Shown here one piece after another: positions 25,478-34,760 of a stretch of DNA of 64,000 bases (position 1 is the stretch's first letter; each line of letters starts with the position of its first letter). Location: positions 8,003,001 through 8,067,000 of the forward strand of contig NZ_CP109178.1 of NCBI RefSeq assembly GCF_036248255.1, written 5' to 3'. The translations under genes and the position numbers were made by a program. This DNA is from Streptomyces sp. NBC_01717. Its GTDB lineage: Bacteria; Actinomycetota; Actinomycetes; Streptomycetales; Streptomycetaceae. The notes beneath the pieces were generated by a model. That model had not been told where the DNA came from. It searched no databases and worked only from the letters and a program-made list of their open reading frames with translations.

Positions 25478-27007
25478 ATGAACCAGCCCGACACGGGCCC
25501 GGCCCCCGTCCTGGCCCTGACGGACGTGTCCAAGTCCTTCGGTGCCGTACGGGCGCTGCAGGACGTCTCCCTGCAACTGCTCCCGGGCGAGATCCACGCG
25601 CTCGCGGGTGAGAACGGCGCGGGCAAGTCCACGCTCATCAAGACGCTGGCCGGGGTGCACCGGCCGGACTCCGGCCAGGTGCTGCTCGACGGGGAGCCGG
25701 TCGTCTTCAACGGCCCGGCCGACGCCCGCGACGCCGGCATCGCCGTCATCTACCAGGAGCCCACCCTCTTCCCCGACCTGTCGATCGCCGAGAACATCTT
25801 CATGGGCCGTCAGCCGCGCGCCTCGTTCGGCCGGATCGACCGCCGTGCCGTGCGCGAGGCGACCGCCGCCCTGATGACCCGGCTCGGCGTCGACCTCGAC
25901 CCCGAACGGCTCGCCCGTGGACTGTCCATCGCCGACCAGCAGATCGTCGAGATCGCCAAGGCGCTCTCCTTCGACGCCCGCGTCCTGATCATGGACGAGC
26001 CCACCGCCGCTCTCACCGGCAGCGAGACCGCCCGCCTCTTCTCGGTCGTCAAGACGCTGCGCGCCTCCGGCGCCGCCGTCCTGTTCATCTCGCACCGGCT
26101 CGAGGAGATATTCGGGCTCTGCCAACGCGTGACGACGCTGCGCGACGGCCGCTGGGTCGCCTCCGAGCCCCTGGACGGCCTCACCGAGGACGACCTCGTA
26201 CGCCGCATGGTCGGCCGTGACCTCGACGAGCTCTACCCCAAGCAGGCCACGACCGTCGGCGAGACCGCCCTGTCGGTGCGGCGGCTCACCCGCGAAGGCG
26301 TCTTCCGGGACGTGTCGTTCGAGGTGCGGCGCGGCGAGATCGTGGCGCTCGCCGGGCTGGTCGGCGCCGGCCGCTCCGAGGTCGTCCAGGCCGTCTTCGG
26401 CGTGGACAAGGCGGACGCGGGCGAGGTACACGTGAACGGCGCACCGCTGCGCGCCGGTTCGCCGACTGCCGCCATGGACGCCGGAGTTGCGCTCGTACCG
26501 GAGGACCGGCGCCAGCGCGGGCTCGTCATGGAGATGTCCATCGAGCGCAACATCGGCCTCACCGGGCTAGGCAGCCTGGGCAGCGGCGGGATGGTGCGCC
26601 GCACCCTGGAGCGCGGGCGGGCCGCCGACTGGGCGGTGAAGCTCCAGCTCAAGTACAACAAACTCTCCGACACGGTCGGGGTGCTGTCCGGCGGCAACCA
26701 GCAGAAGGTCGTCCTCGCCAAGTGGCTGGCCACCGACCCGTCCGTGCTCATCGTCGACGAGCCCACGCGCGGCATCGACGTCGGCACCAAGGCCGAGGTC
26801 CACCGGCTGCTGTCCTCGCTCGCCGCCGAAGGGCTCGCCGTGCTGATGGTCTCCTCCGACCTGCCCGAGGTGCTCGGCATGGCCGACCGCGTGCTGGTCA
26901 TGCACGAGGGCCGACTGGTGGCGGAGATCCCCCGTGAAGAGGCCTCCGAGGAGACGGTCATGGCCGCGGCCACGGGTCGCCTCACCGGCAAGGAGAAGGC
27001 GGCATGA
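25478..27007 (+). CDS. rhaT: Rhamnose ABC importer, duplicated ATP-binding subunit
   Basis: A 509-residue sugar-import ATPase with two nucleotide-binding halves, as in the RbsA/XylG class. The first half has Walker [14 protein letters not shown], signature [16 protein letters not shown] and Walker [12 protein letters not shown]. The second half has a degenerate Walker A ([15 protein letters not shown]) but a good signature [15 protein letters not shown] and Walker [13 protein letters not shown]. It powers uptake through RhaP/RhaQ. It is first in the rightward operon, with a GGAG site six bases before ATG 25478. The name follows the rhizobial rhaSTPQ system. Confidence 0.92.
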   Translation: MNQPDTGPAPVLALTDVSKSFGAVRALQDVSLQLLPGEIHALAGENGAGKSTLIKTLAGVHRPDSGQVLLDGEPVVFNGPADARDAGIAVIYQEPTLFPDLSIAENIFMGRQPRASFGRIDRRAVREATAALMTRLGVDLDPERLARGLSIADQQIVEIAKALSFDARVLIMDEPTAALTGSETARLFSVVKTLRASGAAVLFISHRLEEIFGLCQRVTTLRDGRWVASEPLDGLTEDDLVRRMVGRDLDELYPKQATTVGETALSVRRLTREGVFRDVSFEVRRGEIVALAGLVGAGRSEVVQAVFGVDKADAGEVHVNGAPLRAGSPTAAMDAGVALVPEDRRQRGLVMEMSIERNIGLTGLGSLGSGGMVRRTLERGRAADWAVKLQLKYNKLSDTVGVLSGGNQQKVVLAKWLATDPSVLIVDEPTRGIDVGTKAEVHRLLSSLAAEGLAVLMVSSDLPEVLGMADRVLVMHEGRLVAEIPREEASEETVMAAATGRLTGKEKAA

Positions 27008-27077
27008 CAGTCGAGCCAGGTCTCAGTGGCCGCCGCCGATGTGGCGGCTCGCACGACACACACGGAAGGACAGCGGC

Positions 27078-28115
27078 GTGACGGCCACCCTCGAATCTCC
27101 GCCGGCCGCGCCGGAGGCGGACCGGCGATCCGCGCGCTCGCTCATGGATCTGGTCTTCCGCGCCCGTGAGTTGAGCATCGGCGGCGCGCTCGTGGTGCTG
27201 ATCCTCGGCACCTGGATATCCAACCCGTCCTTCCTGGACGACCAGGGCATCAAGGATCTGCTCCTCAACTCCTCGATCCTCGTGCTGCTCGCCGTCGGCC
27301 AGTCCGTCGTCGTCATCACCCGCAACATCGACCTGTCCGTCGGTTCCGTCGTCGGACTCACCGCCTTCGCCTGCGGCAGCTTCGTCTCGGGCACGGACCA
27401 CAGCGCGCTGACCGTCGTCCTGCTCGGCATCGGACTCGGCGTCCTGTGCGGCCTGGTCAGCGGCCTGCTGGTCAGCTTCGGCCGGGTGCCCGCGCTGGTC
27501 GTCACCCTCGGCATGCTCTACGTCATCCAGGGCATCGACCACGCCTGGGCGCACGGCAAGCAGATCAACGCCGCCGACGTCCCCGACGACGTGCTCGGCC
27601 TCGGCAGCGGCAGTGTCATCGGCATCCCGTATCTGCCGCTGATCTCCGCCGCCGTGCTGGTCGGCACCGCCTACTACCTGCGGACCTACCGCAGCGGCCG
27701 GGAACTGTACGCGATCGGGTCCAACCCCGAGGCCGCCCGCCTGGCCGGTATCCCCATCCGCCGCCGCGTGCTCGCCGCGTACGCCTTCTCCGGCGCCGTC
27801 GCCGGCCTTGCCGGGGCGCTGTGGCTCGCCCGCTTCGGCACGGTCGTCGCCGACGCCGCGAACGGCTGGGAGCTGACCGTCGTCAGCTCGGTCGTCGTCG
27901 GCGGCGTCGCCATCACCGGCGGCGTCGGCACGGTCTGGGGCGCGGCGCTCGGCGCGCTGCTGCTCACCACGATGGGCAGCGCCCTCGTCGTCCTGAAGGT
28001 GGACTCCTTCTGGCAGCAGGCCATCACCGGTGTGCTGCTGCTCGCGGCCATCACCACCGACCGCATCGTGAACCTGCGCACCACCAGCGCGCTGAGGAAG
28101 AGGAGCCGACGATGA
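27078..28115 (+). CDS. rhaP: Rhamnose ABC importer permease 1
   Basis: A 345-residue membrane permease of the RbsC/BPD_transp_2 family with 8-10 helices. Family landmarks are VVITRNIDLSVGSVVGLTAF, GRVPALVVTLGMLYVIQGID and AIGSNPEAARLAGIPIRR, the last being the ATPase-coupling loop. GTG 27078 is chosen, eight bases after AAGGA; the upstream in-frame sequence is Arg-rich and overlaps rhaT. Its stop overlaps the next permease (ATGA). Together they form the transmembrane channel of the importer. Confidence 0.9.
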   Translation: MTATLESPPAAPEADRRSARSLMDLVFRARELSIGGALVVLILGTWISNPSFLDDQGIKDLLLNSSILVLLAVGQSVVVITRNIDLSVGSVVGLTAFACGSFVSGTDHSALTVVLLGIGLGVLCGLVSGLLVSFGRVPALVVTLGMLYVIQGIDHAWAHGKQINAADVPDDVLGLGSGSVIGIPYLPLISAAVLVGTAYYLRTYRSGRELYAIGSNPEAARLAGIPIRRRVLAAYAFSGAVAGLAGALWLARFGTVVADAANGWELTVVSSVVVGGVAITGGVGTVWGAALGALLLTTMGSALVVLKVDSFWQQAITGVLLLAAITTDRIVNLRTTSALRKRSRR

Positions 28116-29098
28116 ACACCCTCGTCAAATACCTGCGCTGGGACACCGTCGTCGGCGTACTCCTGATCGCCGTCTTCCTCGCCGGATCCGGTACGACGGA
28201 AGGCTTCTCGGACACCGCCAACCTCTCCGCCGCGCTCGACGACACCGCCGAGATCGCCCTCATCGCCCTGCCGATGACCCTGCTGGTCGTCGCGGGACAG
28301 GTCGACCTCTCCGTGGCCTCCATGCTCGGACTCTCCAGCGCGCTCGCCGGCTCGCTGTGGGAGGCCGGCTGGGCCTTCGAGACGATCGTGCCCCTGTGCC
28401 TGCTCGTCGGCGCGCTCGGCGGCCTCCTCAACGGATGGCTCGTCACCCGCGTCGGGCTGCCCTCGCTCGCCGTCACCATCGGCACGCTCACTCTCTACCG
28501 GGGCCTGGCCTCCGTCGTTCTCGGGGACAAGGCGGTCGCCGACTTCCCCGAGACGTACTCCCAGTGGGCCACCTACACGCAGACCGTGCCGGGCACCTTC
28601 ATCCCGTACCCCGTCGCCCTGTTCGGTGTCCTGGCCGTCATCACCGCCGTCGTCCTGCACTGCACGGCCTTCGGGAGGTCCCTGTACGCGATCGGCGCGC
28701 AGGAGGACGCGGCCTACTTCGCGGGCATCCGGGTCAAGCGCATCAAACTGGTGCTGTTCGTCCTCGCGGGCTTCGTGGCCTCCTTCGCCGGGATCGTCTT
28801 CACCCTGCGGTACGGCAGCGCCCGCGCCGACAACGGGGTCGGACTCGAACTGGTCGTCATCGCCTCGGTGCTGCTCGGCGGAGTCGACTTCGACGGCGGG
28901 CGGGGCACCCTCGGCGGCGCGGTCGCCGGGGTGCTGCTGATCGGGCTGCTGAACAACCTCCTCACCCTGAACGACGTGTCCAACGAGATCCAGGTGATCG
29001 TCACCGGCCTGCTGCTCGTGGCCTCCGTCCTCACCCCGCGGGTCGTCGCCGCCGTCTCCGAGCGCCGCCACCGGCGGGCCGCGACCGCCTCCGCCTAG
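28112..29098 (+). CDS. rhaQ: Rhamnose ABC importer permease 2
   Basis: A 328-residue permease, paralogous to the preceding one. Conserved parts are LLVVAGQVDLSVASMLGLSS, RVGLPSLAVTIGTLTLYRGL and AIGAQEDAAYFAGIRVKRIK (coupling loop), with a long final hydrophobic segment. The gene overlaps rhaP by 4 bases, so the two subunits are probably made in equal amounts and assemble as a heterodimer. The substrate-binding lipoprotein follows after 45 bp. Confidence 0.9.
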   Translation: MNTLVKYLRWDTVVGVLLIAVFLAGSGTTEGFSDTANLSAALDDTAEIALIALPMTLLVVAGQVDLSVASMLGLSSALAGSLWEAGWAFETIVPLCLLVGALGGLLNGWLVTRVGLPSLAVTIGTLTLYRGLASVVLGDKAVADFPETYSQWATYTQTVPGTFIPYPVALFGVLAVITAVVLHCTAFGRSLYAIGAQEDAAYFAGIRVKRIKLVLFVLAGFVASFAGIVFTLRYGSARADNGVGLELVVIASVLLGGVDFDGGRGTLGGAVAGVLLIGLLNNLLTLNDVSNEIQVIVTGLLLVASVLTPRVVAAVSERRHRRAATASA

Positions 29099-29143
29099 CT
29101 CCCCCTGCTCCCTCAACTCCCGCCCTCCGAAAGGGACGTCACC

Positions 29144-30232
29144 ATGTCTGCGCACTCCCGCACGCGCCGCCGTGCCACCCTCACCGCCACAGCTGCTGCC
29201 TGCGTCCTCGCCGTCACGCTGGCCGGCTGCTCGGGCACCACGAAGAACGACACCAAGAACGACACCAAGGAAGCGGCGAGCAGCGCCAAGGCCGACCCGA
29301 ATGCGCCGCTGAAGAAAGGCCTCAAGATCGCCTTTCTGCCGAAGCAGATCAACAACCCGTACGAGAAGATCGTCGACGACGCGGGGATCGGCGCGGTCAA
29401 GGAGTTCGGCGGCTCCGGCAAGGAGGTCGGACCCTCCGACGCCAAGGCCTCCTCCCAGGTCTCATACATCAACACCCTCATCCAGCAGCGCCAGGACGCG
29501 ATCCTCATCGCCGCCAACGACCCCAACGCGGTGTGCGGCCCGCTCAAGCAGGCCATGAAGCAGGACATCAAGGTCGTCGCCTACGACTCCGACACCGCCA
29601 AGGACTGCCGCCAGCTGTTCATCAACCAGGCCAGTTCCGAGGAGATCGGCCGCAGCCAGGTCCAGCATCTCGCCAAGCAACTCGACTACAAGGGCGAGAT
29701 CGCGATCCTCTCGGCCACCCAGAACGCGACGAACCAGAACACCTGGATCGGGTTCATGAAGGACGAGCTGAAGAAGCCCGAGTACAAGGACCTGAAGCTG
29801 GTCAAGGTCGCCTACGGGGACGACGACGACCAGAAGTCCTTCCAGGAGACCCAGGGCCTGCTCAAGGCCTACCCGAAACTGAAGGGCATCATCTCGCCCA
29901 CCACGGTCGGCATCGCCGCCGCCTCCCGCTACATCAGCGACTCCAGCTACAAGGGCAAGGTCGTCATCAACGGCCTGGGCACACCGAACCAGATGCGCAA
30001 GTACGTCAAGGACGGCACGGTCGAGCAGTTCTCCCTGTGGGACCCCAAGAAGCTCGGCTACCTCGGCTCGTACGCGGCCGCCGCTCTCGCCTCGGGCCAG
30101 ATCACCGGTGCGGAGGGCGAGAAGTTCAAGGCCGGTGACCTCGGCGAGTACACCATCGGCAAGGACGGCGAGGTCATCCTCGGCCCGCCGACCGTCTTCG
30201 ACAAGAACAACATCGACGACTTCGACTTCTGA
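29144..30232 (+). CDS. rhaS: Rhamnose-binding lipoprotein of the ABC importer
   Basis: A 362-residue lipoprotein. The signal peptide ends in the lipobox LAGC (Cys at about residue 29) and is followed by a polar linker rich in Asn/Asp/Thr/Lys (KNDTKNDTKEAASSAKAD). The rest is a periplasmic-binding-protein-1 fold: IAFLPKQINNPYEKIVDDAG, ILIAANDPNAVCGPLKQA and VAYDSDTAKDCRQLFINQAS. It captures the sugar outside the membrane and delivers it to RhaP/RhaQ. AAAGGGA precedes ATG 29144. The short duplicated KNDT unit in the linker is the only oddity. Confidence 0.92.
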   Translation: MSAHSRTRRRATLTATAAACVLAVTLAGCSGTTKNDTKNDTKEAASSAKADPNAPLKKGLKIAFLPKQINNPYEKIVDDAGIGAVKEFGGSGKEVGPSDAKASSQVSYINTLIQQRQDAILIAANDPNAVCGPLKQAMKQDIKVVAYDSDTAKDCRQLFINQASSEEIGRSQVQHLAKQLDYKGEIAILSATQNATNQNTWIGFMKDELKKPEYKDLKLVKVAYGDDDDQKSFQETQGLLKAYPKLKGIISPTTVGIAAASRYISDSSYKGKVVINGLGTPNQMRKYVKDGTVEQFSLWDPKKLGYLGSYAAAALASGQITGAEGEKFKAGDLGEYTIGKDGEVILGPPTVFDKNNIDDFDF

Positions 30233-30248
30233 GTTCCGGGATCGCCCG

Positions 30249-30578
30249 ATGCAGCGCGTCTGCTTTCTGCTGAAGGTCCGGCAGGAGCGGCTTGAGGAGT
30301 ACCGCGAGCGTCACGCGGCCGTATGGCCCGAGATGCTCGCGGCGCTCTCCGCCGCCGGCTGGCACAACTACTCGCTCTTTCTCCGGGAGGACGGCCTGCT
30401 CGTCGGCTACCTGGAGACCGAGGACTTCGCGGCTGCGCAGGCCGCCATGGCCGCCACGGACGTCAACACCCGCTGGCAGGCCGACATGGCGGCCTTCTTC
30501 GAAGCCCTGGACGGCGCCAAGCCGGACGAGGCGATGAAGCCGCTCACCGAAGTCTTCCATCTCGATCGACCGCAATGA
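30249..30578 (+). CDS. rhaM: L-rhamnose mutarotase
   Basis: A 109-residue ferredoxin-like alpha/beta protein (RhaM/RhaU, DUF718). It has QRVCFLLKVRQERLEEYRER, the HAAVWPEM motif with the active-site His, and GWHNYSLFLREDGLLVGYLE; the C terminus holds RWQADMAAFFE. It interconverts alpha and beta anomers of L-rhamnose so that the isomerase receives the right form. It starts 17 bases after the binding-protein stop. Its stop overlaps the ATG at 30575, an alternative start of the next gene. Confidence 0.92.
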   Translation: MQRVCFLLKVRQERLEEYRERHAAVWPEMLAALSAAGWHNYSLFLREDGLLVGYLETEDFAAAQAAMAATDVNTRWQADMAAFFEALDGAKPDEAMKPLTEVFHLDRPQ

Positions 30579-30601
30579 CCCGGCACAGGAGGGGATCGAC
30601 C

Positions 30602-32029
30602 GTGACCGCAAGGACTCCCGCCACCGCACGCAGGCCGAAGATCGGGCTCGTCGCGGGCGGACTCGGCGCCTACTGGCCCCAGTTCCCCGACCTCCTCCCG
30701 CAGCTGCGGCGCTCCGCCGACCGCGTCACCGAGCGGATGCGGGAGTTCGACGCGGACGTGGTGGACGTGGGCTTCATCTCCGACGCCCAGGAGGGCGCCG
30801 CCGCGGCCGAGAAGCTCAGGGCCGAGGGCTGCGACCTGATCGTCGGCTTCCTCACCACCTATATGACCGCCACCATGCTGGTGCCCATCGCCCAGCGCAG
30901 CGGCGCCCCCGTGCTCCTCATCAACCTCCAGCCCACGGAGGCCATGGACCACGCGTCCTTCGACACGGGCGCCTGGCTCGCCTACTGCGGTGCCTGCCCG
31001 CTGCCCGAAATGGCCGGCGCCTTCGAGCGCGCGGGAGTTCCCTTCCGCTCCGTCTCGGGGCACCTGGAGGACGAGCGCGCCTGGCAGCGCATCGGCCGGT
31101 GGATCCGGGCCGCGGGCGTACGGTCGGTGCTGCGGCACGGACGGCACGGGCTGATGGGTCATCTCTACCCGGGCATGTACGACGTGTCCACCGACCTGAC
31201 CATGGTCCCCGGCAACCTGGGCGGCCATGTCGAGGTCCTGGAGTTCGACGACCTGCGGGTGCGGGTCGAGAAGGCCGGGGAGGAGGAGGTCGAGGCCAAA
31301 CTCGCCGAGGTCGGCGACGTGTTCGAGCTGGCCGAATCCGTTGTCCAGGGCGACCTGGTCTGGGCCGCGCGGGTGTCCGTGGGACTCGACCGGCTCGTCG
31401 AGGACTTCGACCTGGACTCCCTGGCGTACTACCACCGCGGTCTCGACGGCGAGATCCACGAGCGGCTGGGTGCGGGCATGATCCTCGGCTCCTCCCTGCT
31501 GACCGCGCGCGGCGTGCCCACGTGCGGCGAGTACGAACTGCGTACCTCGCTCGCCATGCTGGTCGCGGACCGGCTGGGGGCGGGCGGTTCGTTCACCGAG
31601 TTGCAGGCGCTCAACTTCCGTGACGGCGTGGTGGAGATGGGCCACGACGGCCCGGGACACCTCGCCATCAGCGAGCGGAAGCCGCTGCTGCGGGGCCTGG
31701 GTGTCTATCACGGCAAGCGCGGCTGGGGCGTCTCGGTCGAGTTCGACGTCAAGCACGGCCCGGTCACCCTCGTCGGGCTCGGCCAGTCCCGCGACGGCCG
31801 CTACCGGCTGATCGCCTCCGAGGGCGAGGTCGTCGGAGGTCCACTGCTCCAGATCGGCAACACCACCTCGCGGGTGGACTTCGGGACCGACCCGGGGGAG
31901 TGGACGGACGCCTGGAGCGCGAGCGGAGTCGGCCACCACTGGGCGCTGGCAACCGGCCGGCTGCTGCCCGAACTCCGGGCGCTGGCGGACCTGGTCGGCC
32001 TGGACCTGGTGGAAGTCACCGGCCGATGA
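30602..32029 (+). CDS. L-fucose/L-arabinose isomerase-family protein
   Basis: A 475-residue protein of the L-fucose/L-arabinose isomerase fold. Indicative segments are IGLVAGGLGAYWPQFPDLLP, LRAEGCDLIVGFLTTYMTAT, GHLYPGMYDVSTDLTMVPG and the C-terminal metal-site region NTTSRVDFGTDPGEWTDAWS with GVGHHWALATG. Family enzymes interconvert aldoses and ketoses with Mn. The operon's main isomerase is RhaI, so this is probably a second isomerase for rhamnose or a related 6-deoxy sugar. GTG 30602 is used because AGGAGGGG lies eight bases upstream. It is the last gene of the rightward operon. Confidence 0.8.
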   Translation: MTARTPATARRPKIGLVAGGLGAYWPQFPDLLPQLRRSADRVTERMREFDADVVDVGFISDAQEGAAAAEKLRAEGCDLIVGFLTTYMTATMLVPIAQRSGAPVLLINLQPTEAMDHASFDTGAWLAYCGACPLPEMAGAFERAGVPFRSVSGHLEDERAWQRIGRWIRAAGVRSVLRHGRHGLMGHLYPGMYDVSTDLTMVPGNLGGHVEVLEFDDLRVRVEKAGEEEVEAKLAEVGDVFELAESVVQGDLVWAARVSVGLDRLVEDFDLDSLAYYHRGLDGEIHERLGAGMILGSSLLTARGVPTCGEYELRTSLAMLVADRLGAGGSFTELQALNFRDGVVEMGHDGPGHLAISERKPLLRGLGVYHGKRGWGVSVEFDVKHGPVTLVGLGQSRDGRYRLIASEGEVVGGPLLQIGNTTSRVDFGTDPGEWTDAWSASGVGHHWALATGRLLPELRALADLVGLDLVEVTGR

Positions 32030-32356
32030 CCTCGTGGCCGGGCGGCGGGCCACCTGGTGGGCGTCACGGACGTGGCGCGGGTGGTCGACGACAGGATTGA
32101 TGAGGCGGTCGGCGCGGGCTTCGCCGTGGAACCGGGGCAGACACGCCACAGGACACCGAGCATGAGCAGGACGTGGTCGGCGAGCCCGGCAGTACCCGGG
32201 TCGCGTAGCGGGCGCAGCGTGACGTCACCCGCAGTCACGCCGGGAAGGCGCCGAGCACTCCGCTCATAATGGAGATGTACGCGCCGCGGGCGGTGACCGT
32301 CACCCCAGGGGCACCACGCCGCTCGCACGATGCCCTCTCAGGCACAGAGGCGGTGG
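32030..32356. other. Intergenic region downstream of the rhamnose operon
   Basis: No gene seen. A moderately stable stem (GTGGCC...GGGCCAC, about 32034-32055) just after the isomerase stop could be its terminator. The remainder is the leader of the methyltransferase gene. Confidence 0.4.
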
Positions 32357-33223
32357 ATGTTCATGTGCGCACACGCCCGGCCCGGCGGAGTGCGGCCGGG
32401 GCTGTCCACGGGAGGCCACTACGGCGAGGCGGTGTTCCGGCCCGAGCAGGCGGGGGAGGACGACCGTATCGACCTCGGCGCGCTCGCGTACGACGACATC
32501 ACGATGGCCCGCCTGCGGAGCCTGGGGGTCGGGCCGGGCTGGAACTGCCTCGACGTGGGAGCCGGCACCGGCACCGTCGCCCGGCGGCTGTTGTACGAGG
32601 CGGGCGTCGCGACCGTGCTCGCCGTCGACCGCGATGCACGTTTCCTCACCGCCCACCCCTTGCCCGGGCTCGGTGTCCTGGAGGCGGACATCAGCGCCCC
32701 GGGTTTCGACCCCGGCCGATTTGAGCTGGTCCATGCCCGATTCCTCCTGATGCACCTGCCATCACGGCAGCGCCTGATCGCCGGGCTGGGCGAACTCCTG
32801 GCTCCCGGCGGGGTGCTGGTCCTCAGCGACGCCGTCGACCTGACCACCGCGACTGCGCCAACGACGCCGTACACCCGGGTCATGCACGCCATGTGGGAAG
32901 GGTTGCGGGACACAATCGGCACCGACGTCTCCTGGGTCCTCGACTATCCACATCTGTTCCGCACCGCGGGGCTCGCGTCCGTCGCCGCCGAGATCCAGGT
33001 ACTGCCCTTGGTCCCCGGGAGCCCCATCAGCCACTTCTGGGCCCGTAGCTGGGACCGGGCGAGGGAGGTGATCCTGGCCACCGGACTGGTGGACGACGCG
33101 ACTGTCGACGCGGCGATCCGGTATCTCGACTCGCCCGACTGCGCTGCGCTGTCGCCCGGAATGATCACGACCTGGGGATGGAGACCCCAGGAGGCGATGC
33201 CCGGCGTCCGGCCGCAGGGCTGA
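32357..33223 (+). CDS. SAM-dependent class I methyltransferase
   Basis: A 288-residue methyltransferase of the Rossmann fold. SAM-binding motif I is CLDVGAGTGTVARRLL (about 66-81), motif II is AVDRDARFLTAH, and FELVHARFLLMHLPSRQRLI is the post-motif strand and helix. LLAPGGVLVLSDAVDL is motif III. The C-terminal part (FWARSWDRAREVILATGLV) resembles UbiE-like enzymes acting on small molecules. The substrate is unknown and it stands alone between the rha locus and doxX. ATG 32357 is chosen because GAGG lies six bases upstream; ATG 32330 would add nine residues. Confidence 0.85.
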   Translation: MFMCAHARPGGVRPGLSTGGHYGEAVFRPEQAGEDDRIDLGALAYDDITMARLRSLGVGPGWNCLDVGAGTGTVARRLLYEAGVATVLAVDRDARFLTAHPLPGLGVLEADISAPGFDPGRFELVHARFLLMHLPSRQRLIAGLGELLAPGGVLVLSDAVDLTTATAPTTPYTRVMHAMWEGLRDTIGTDVSWVLDYPHLFRTAGLASVAAEIQVLPLVPGSPISHFWARSWDRAREVILATGLVDDATVDAAIRYLDSPDCAALSPGMITTWGWRPQEAMPGVRPQG

Positions 33224-33481
33224 CCGGTCAGGCTTCCAGATCGTGGGCCCTCGGCCGCGGCACCTGCTCGTGTCCGACGCGGCTGCCGTATTCGCCGATG
33301 CGGGCGGCGAGGACCTGTTCGATCACGTCGGGCAGGAAGTGGCGTACCGGCGTCGGCCGGACACGCAGAGCGATGTGCGAGTGGTGCAGGCCTGCTGCAT
33401 CCACTCGGGGGTGCCGACGGATTCCAGCACGAGCGGTGTCCGGAAATCCACGAACGGTGTCGGGCAATCACAGGACGACCC

Positions 33482-34030
33482 TCAGAGGCTCAGCACGATC
33501 GCGGACGCTATGCCGCTGAGGAACAGAGCGAAGGCGGCTTCGCGCCAGCCGCCCTTCCCCCAGCGGAAGGGGCGGTCCAGGGCGAGCCGCCCAGGGCCGA
33601 TGGCCGCAATGCCGAGCGCGACGACGGCGATGCACAGGTTGTACTCCATGCCACCGTCCTGGGTCCACAAACCGTGTGCCGCCGTAACGGTCGCCATTGC
33701 GTTGATCATCACACCGATCACAGCGGCCGCTGCCAGTGGCGTGAACAGCCCCAGAGTCAGTCCGAGGCCCCCCAGGATCTCGGATGCGCCGGCGATGACG
33801 GCGTAGACCTTCCCGGGGCGGTAACCCGTCGCGGCGAACCACGCACCCGTGGCGGTGAGGCCGTCGCCACCGAACAGGCCGAAGAGCTTCTGGGCGCCGT
33901 GTCCTGCCAGGAGCAGGCCGAACGTCATCCTGATAAGAAGCAGACCGCAGTCGGCTGCGGACACTGCGGGCCGCGCCGGAGCGGAGGCGGGCTGGGGGGA
34001 GGCGCGAAGTTGTTCGGGGATGTACTTCAC
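33482..34030 (-). CDS. DoxX-family membrane protein
   Basis: A 182-residue DoxX protein with four helices. The signature is in LLLIRMTFGLLLAGHGAQKL, followed by GLFTPLAAAAVIGVMINAMA and a final ALFLSGIASAIVL. The 28-residue N-terminal tail is Pro/Ala-rich and cytoplasmic. DoxX proteins are linked to thiol/oxidative stress and quinone redox at the membrane, but the role here is not shown by context. Start GTG 34030 has only a weak ribosome-binding site (AGAAGAG). Downstream, to 33224, no gene is convincing. Confidence 0.82.
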   Translation of the reverse strand: MKYIPEQLRASPQPASAPARPAVSAADCGLLLIRMTFGLLLAGHGAQKLFGLFGGDGLTATGAWFAATGYRPGKVYAVIAGASEILGGLGLTLGLFTPLAAAAVIGVMINAMATVTAAHGLWTQDGGMEYNLCIAVVALGIAAIGPGRLALDRPFRWGKGGWREAAFALFLSGIASAIVLSL

Positions 34031-34760
34031 CGGGGGCTCTTCTCTGCTCCGAGGTCCCGCGGCGGTGCCGACTGACCACCGAGGACACAGCAGGGCGGTT
34101 GTCTGGTCACCATGGCGCCTTCAAGGGCATGCCATGTGTGGCCGACCGCGACACAGCCGGAGCAGGAAGACAGCAGGACCACCGCCGGCGTTCTCGCGTC
34201 AGTCCGGTCAGGCCGCCGGTCGTTGTCGTCATGAGCTGAGTGACATCGGCTTGTTGTCTTCCATCATTACGCCCTTTCGCCTCCGGTGCCGAGCCGGTTC
34301 GGATGCCTGGCCCGGGGGCGCGTGGTGATCAGCACGGGGGAGTCGGCGTGCCCGGATTCTCCACCGACGTACAGCGGACCCTCGTCGCGTACCGGATCGA
34401 CCAGTGAGCCGATGCGGAGCCGTTCACCAGGCCGGGGCCGGCCAGGAACGCGCGGCCGGGGAGATCAGGTCGTCCCGCGGCCGGCAGCCTGCTCGCCCGC
34501 GTGCCCTCCGCGGACGGTGGGGCAGCAGGCCATCGAGGCAGGTGAGCTCGGCGAGGCGGGACACAACTGGTGCGTTCTTCATGCCGATACGGTGGAAGTT
34601 TTCCCCACCCAGCCCGGCGCGAGGCTTCACCTCGCGTATAACTCTGATGATTCCGACGACATGACAGGTGGTTCCGGGCGGTGGTCAGGTGTGAGCCGGG
34701 CCTGTCGCGCCCGGCCGTCGCCGGTCCCAATCCGACTCCGACTCCACGAGAGGACAGTTG
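34031..34760. other. 730-bp intergenic region upstream of the molybdenum hydroxylase
   Basis: No supported gene. A minus-strand frame at 34424-34630 (KPRAGLGGENFHRIGMKNAP) reads like a protein fragment, but no family is recognised. A TATAAC box at about 34637-34642 might be a -10 element for the downstream operon. The TAACTCTGATGATT stretch around it is clearly more A+T-rich than its surroundings. Confidence 0.4.

Noticed and set aside
23855..26431. 858-codon minus-strand frame
   Set aside because: It crosses the rhaI gene in the wrong frame and the rhaT gene in antisense, where real catalytic motifs are in other frames.
33228..33467. 79-codon minus-strand frame (RVRPTPVRHFLPDVIEQVLA)
   Set aside because: It reads fairly like the tail of a protein, but has no start signal or recognised family. 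It contains a near-duplicate PDTVRG/PDTARA from a short DNA repeat. Left uncalled.
34424..34630. 68-codon minus-strand frame (KPRAGLGGENFHRIGMKNAP)
   Set aside because: Possibly a fragment of a lost gene, but without homology I can recognise or a ribosome-binding site it is not supported.
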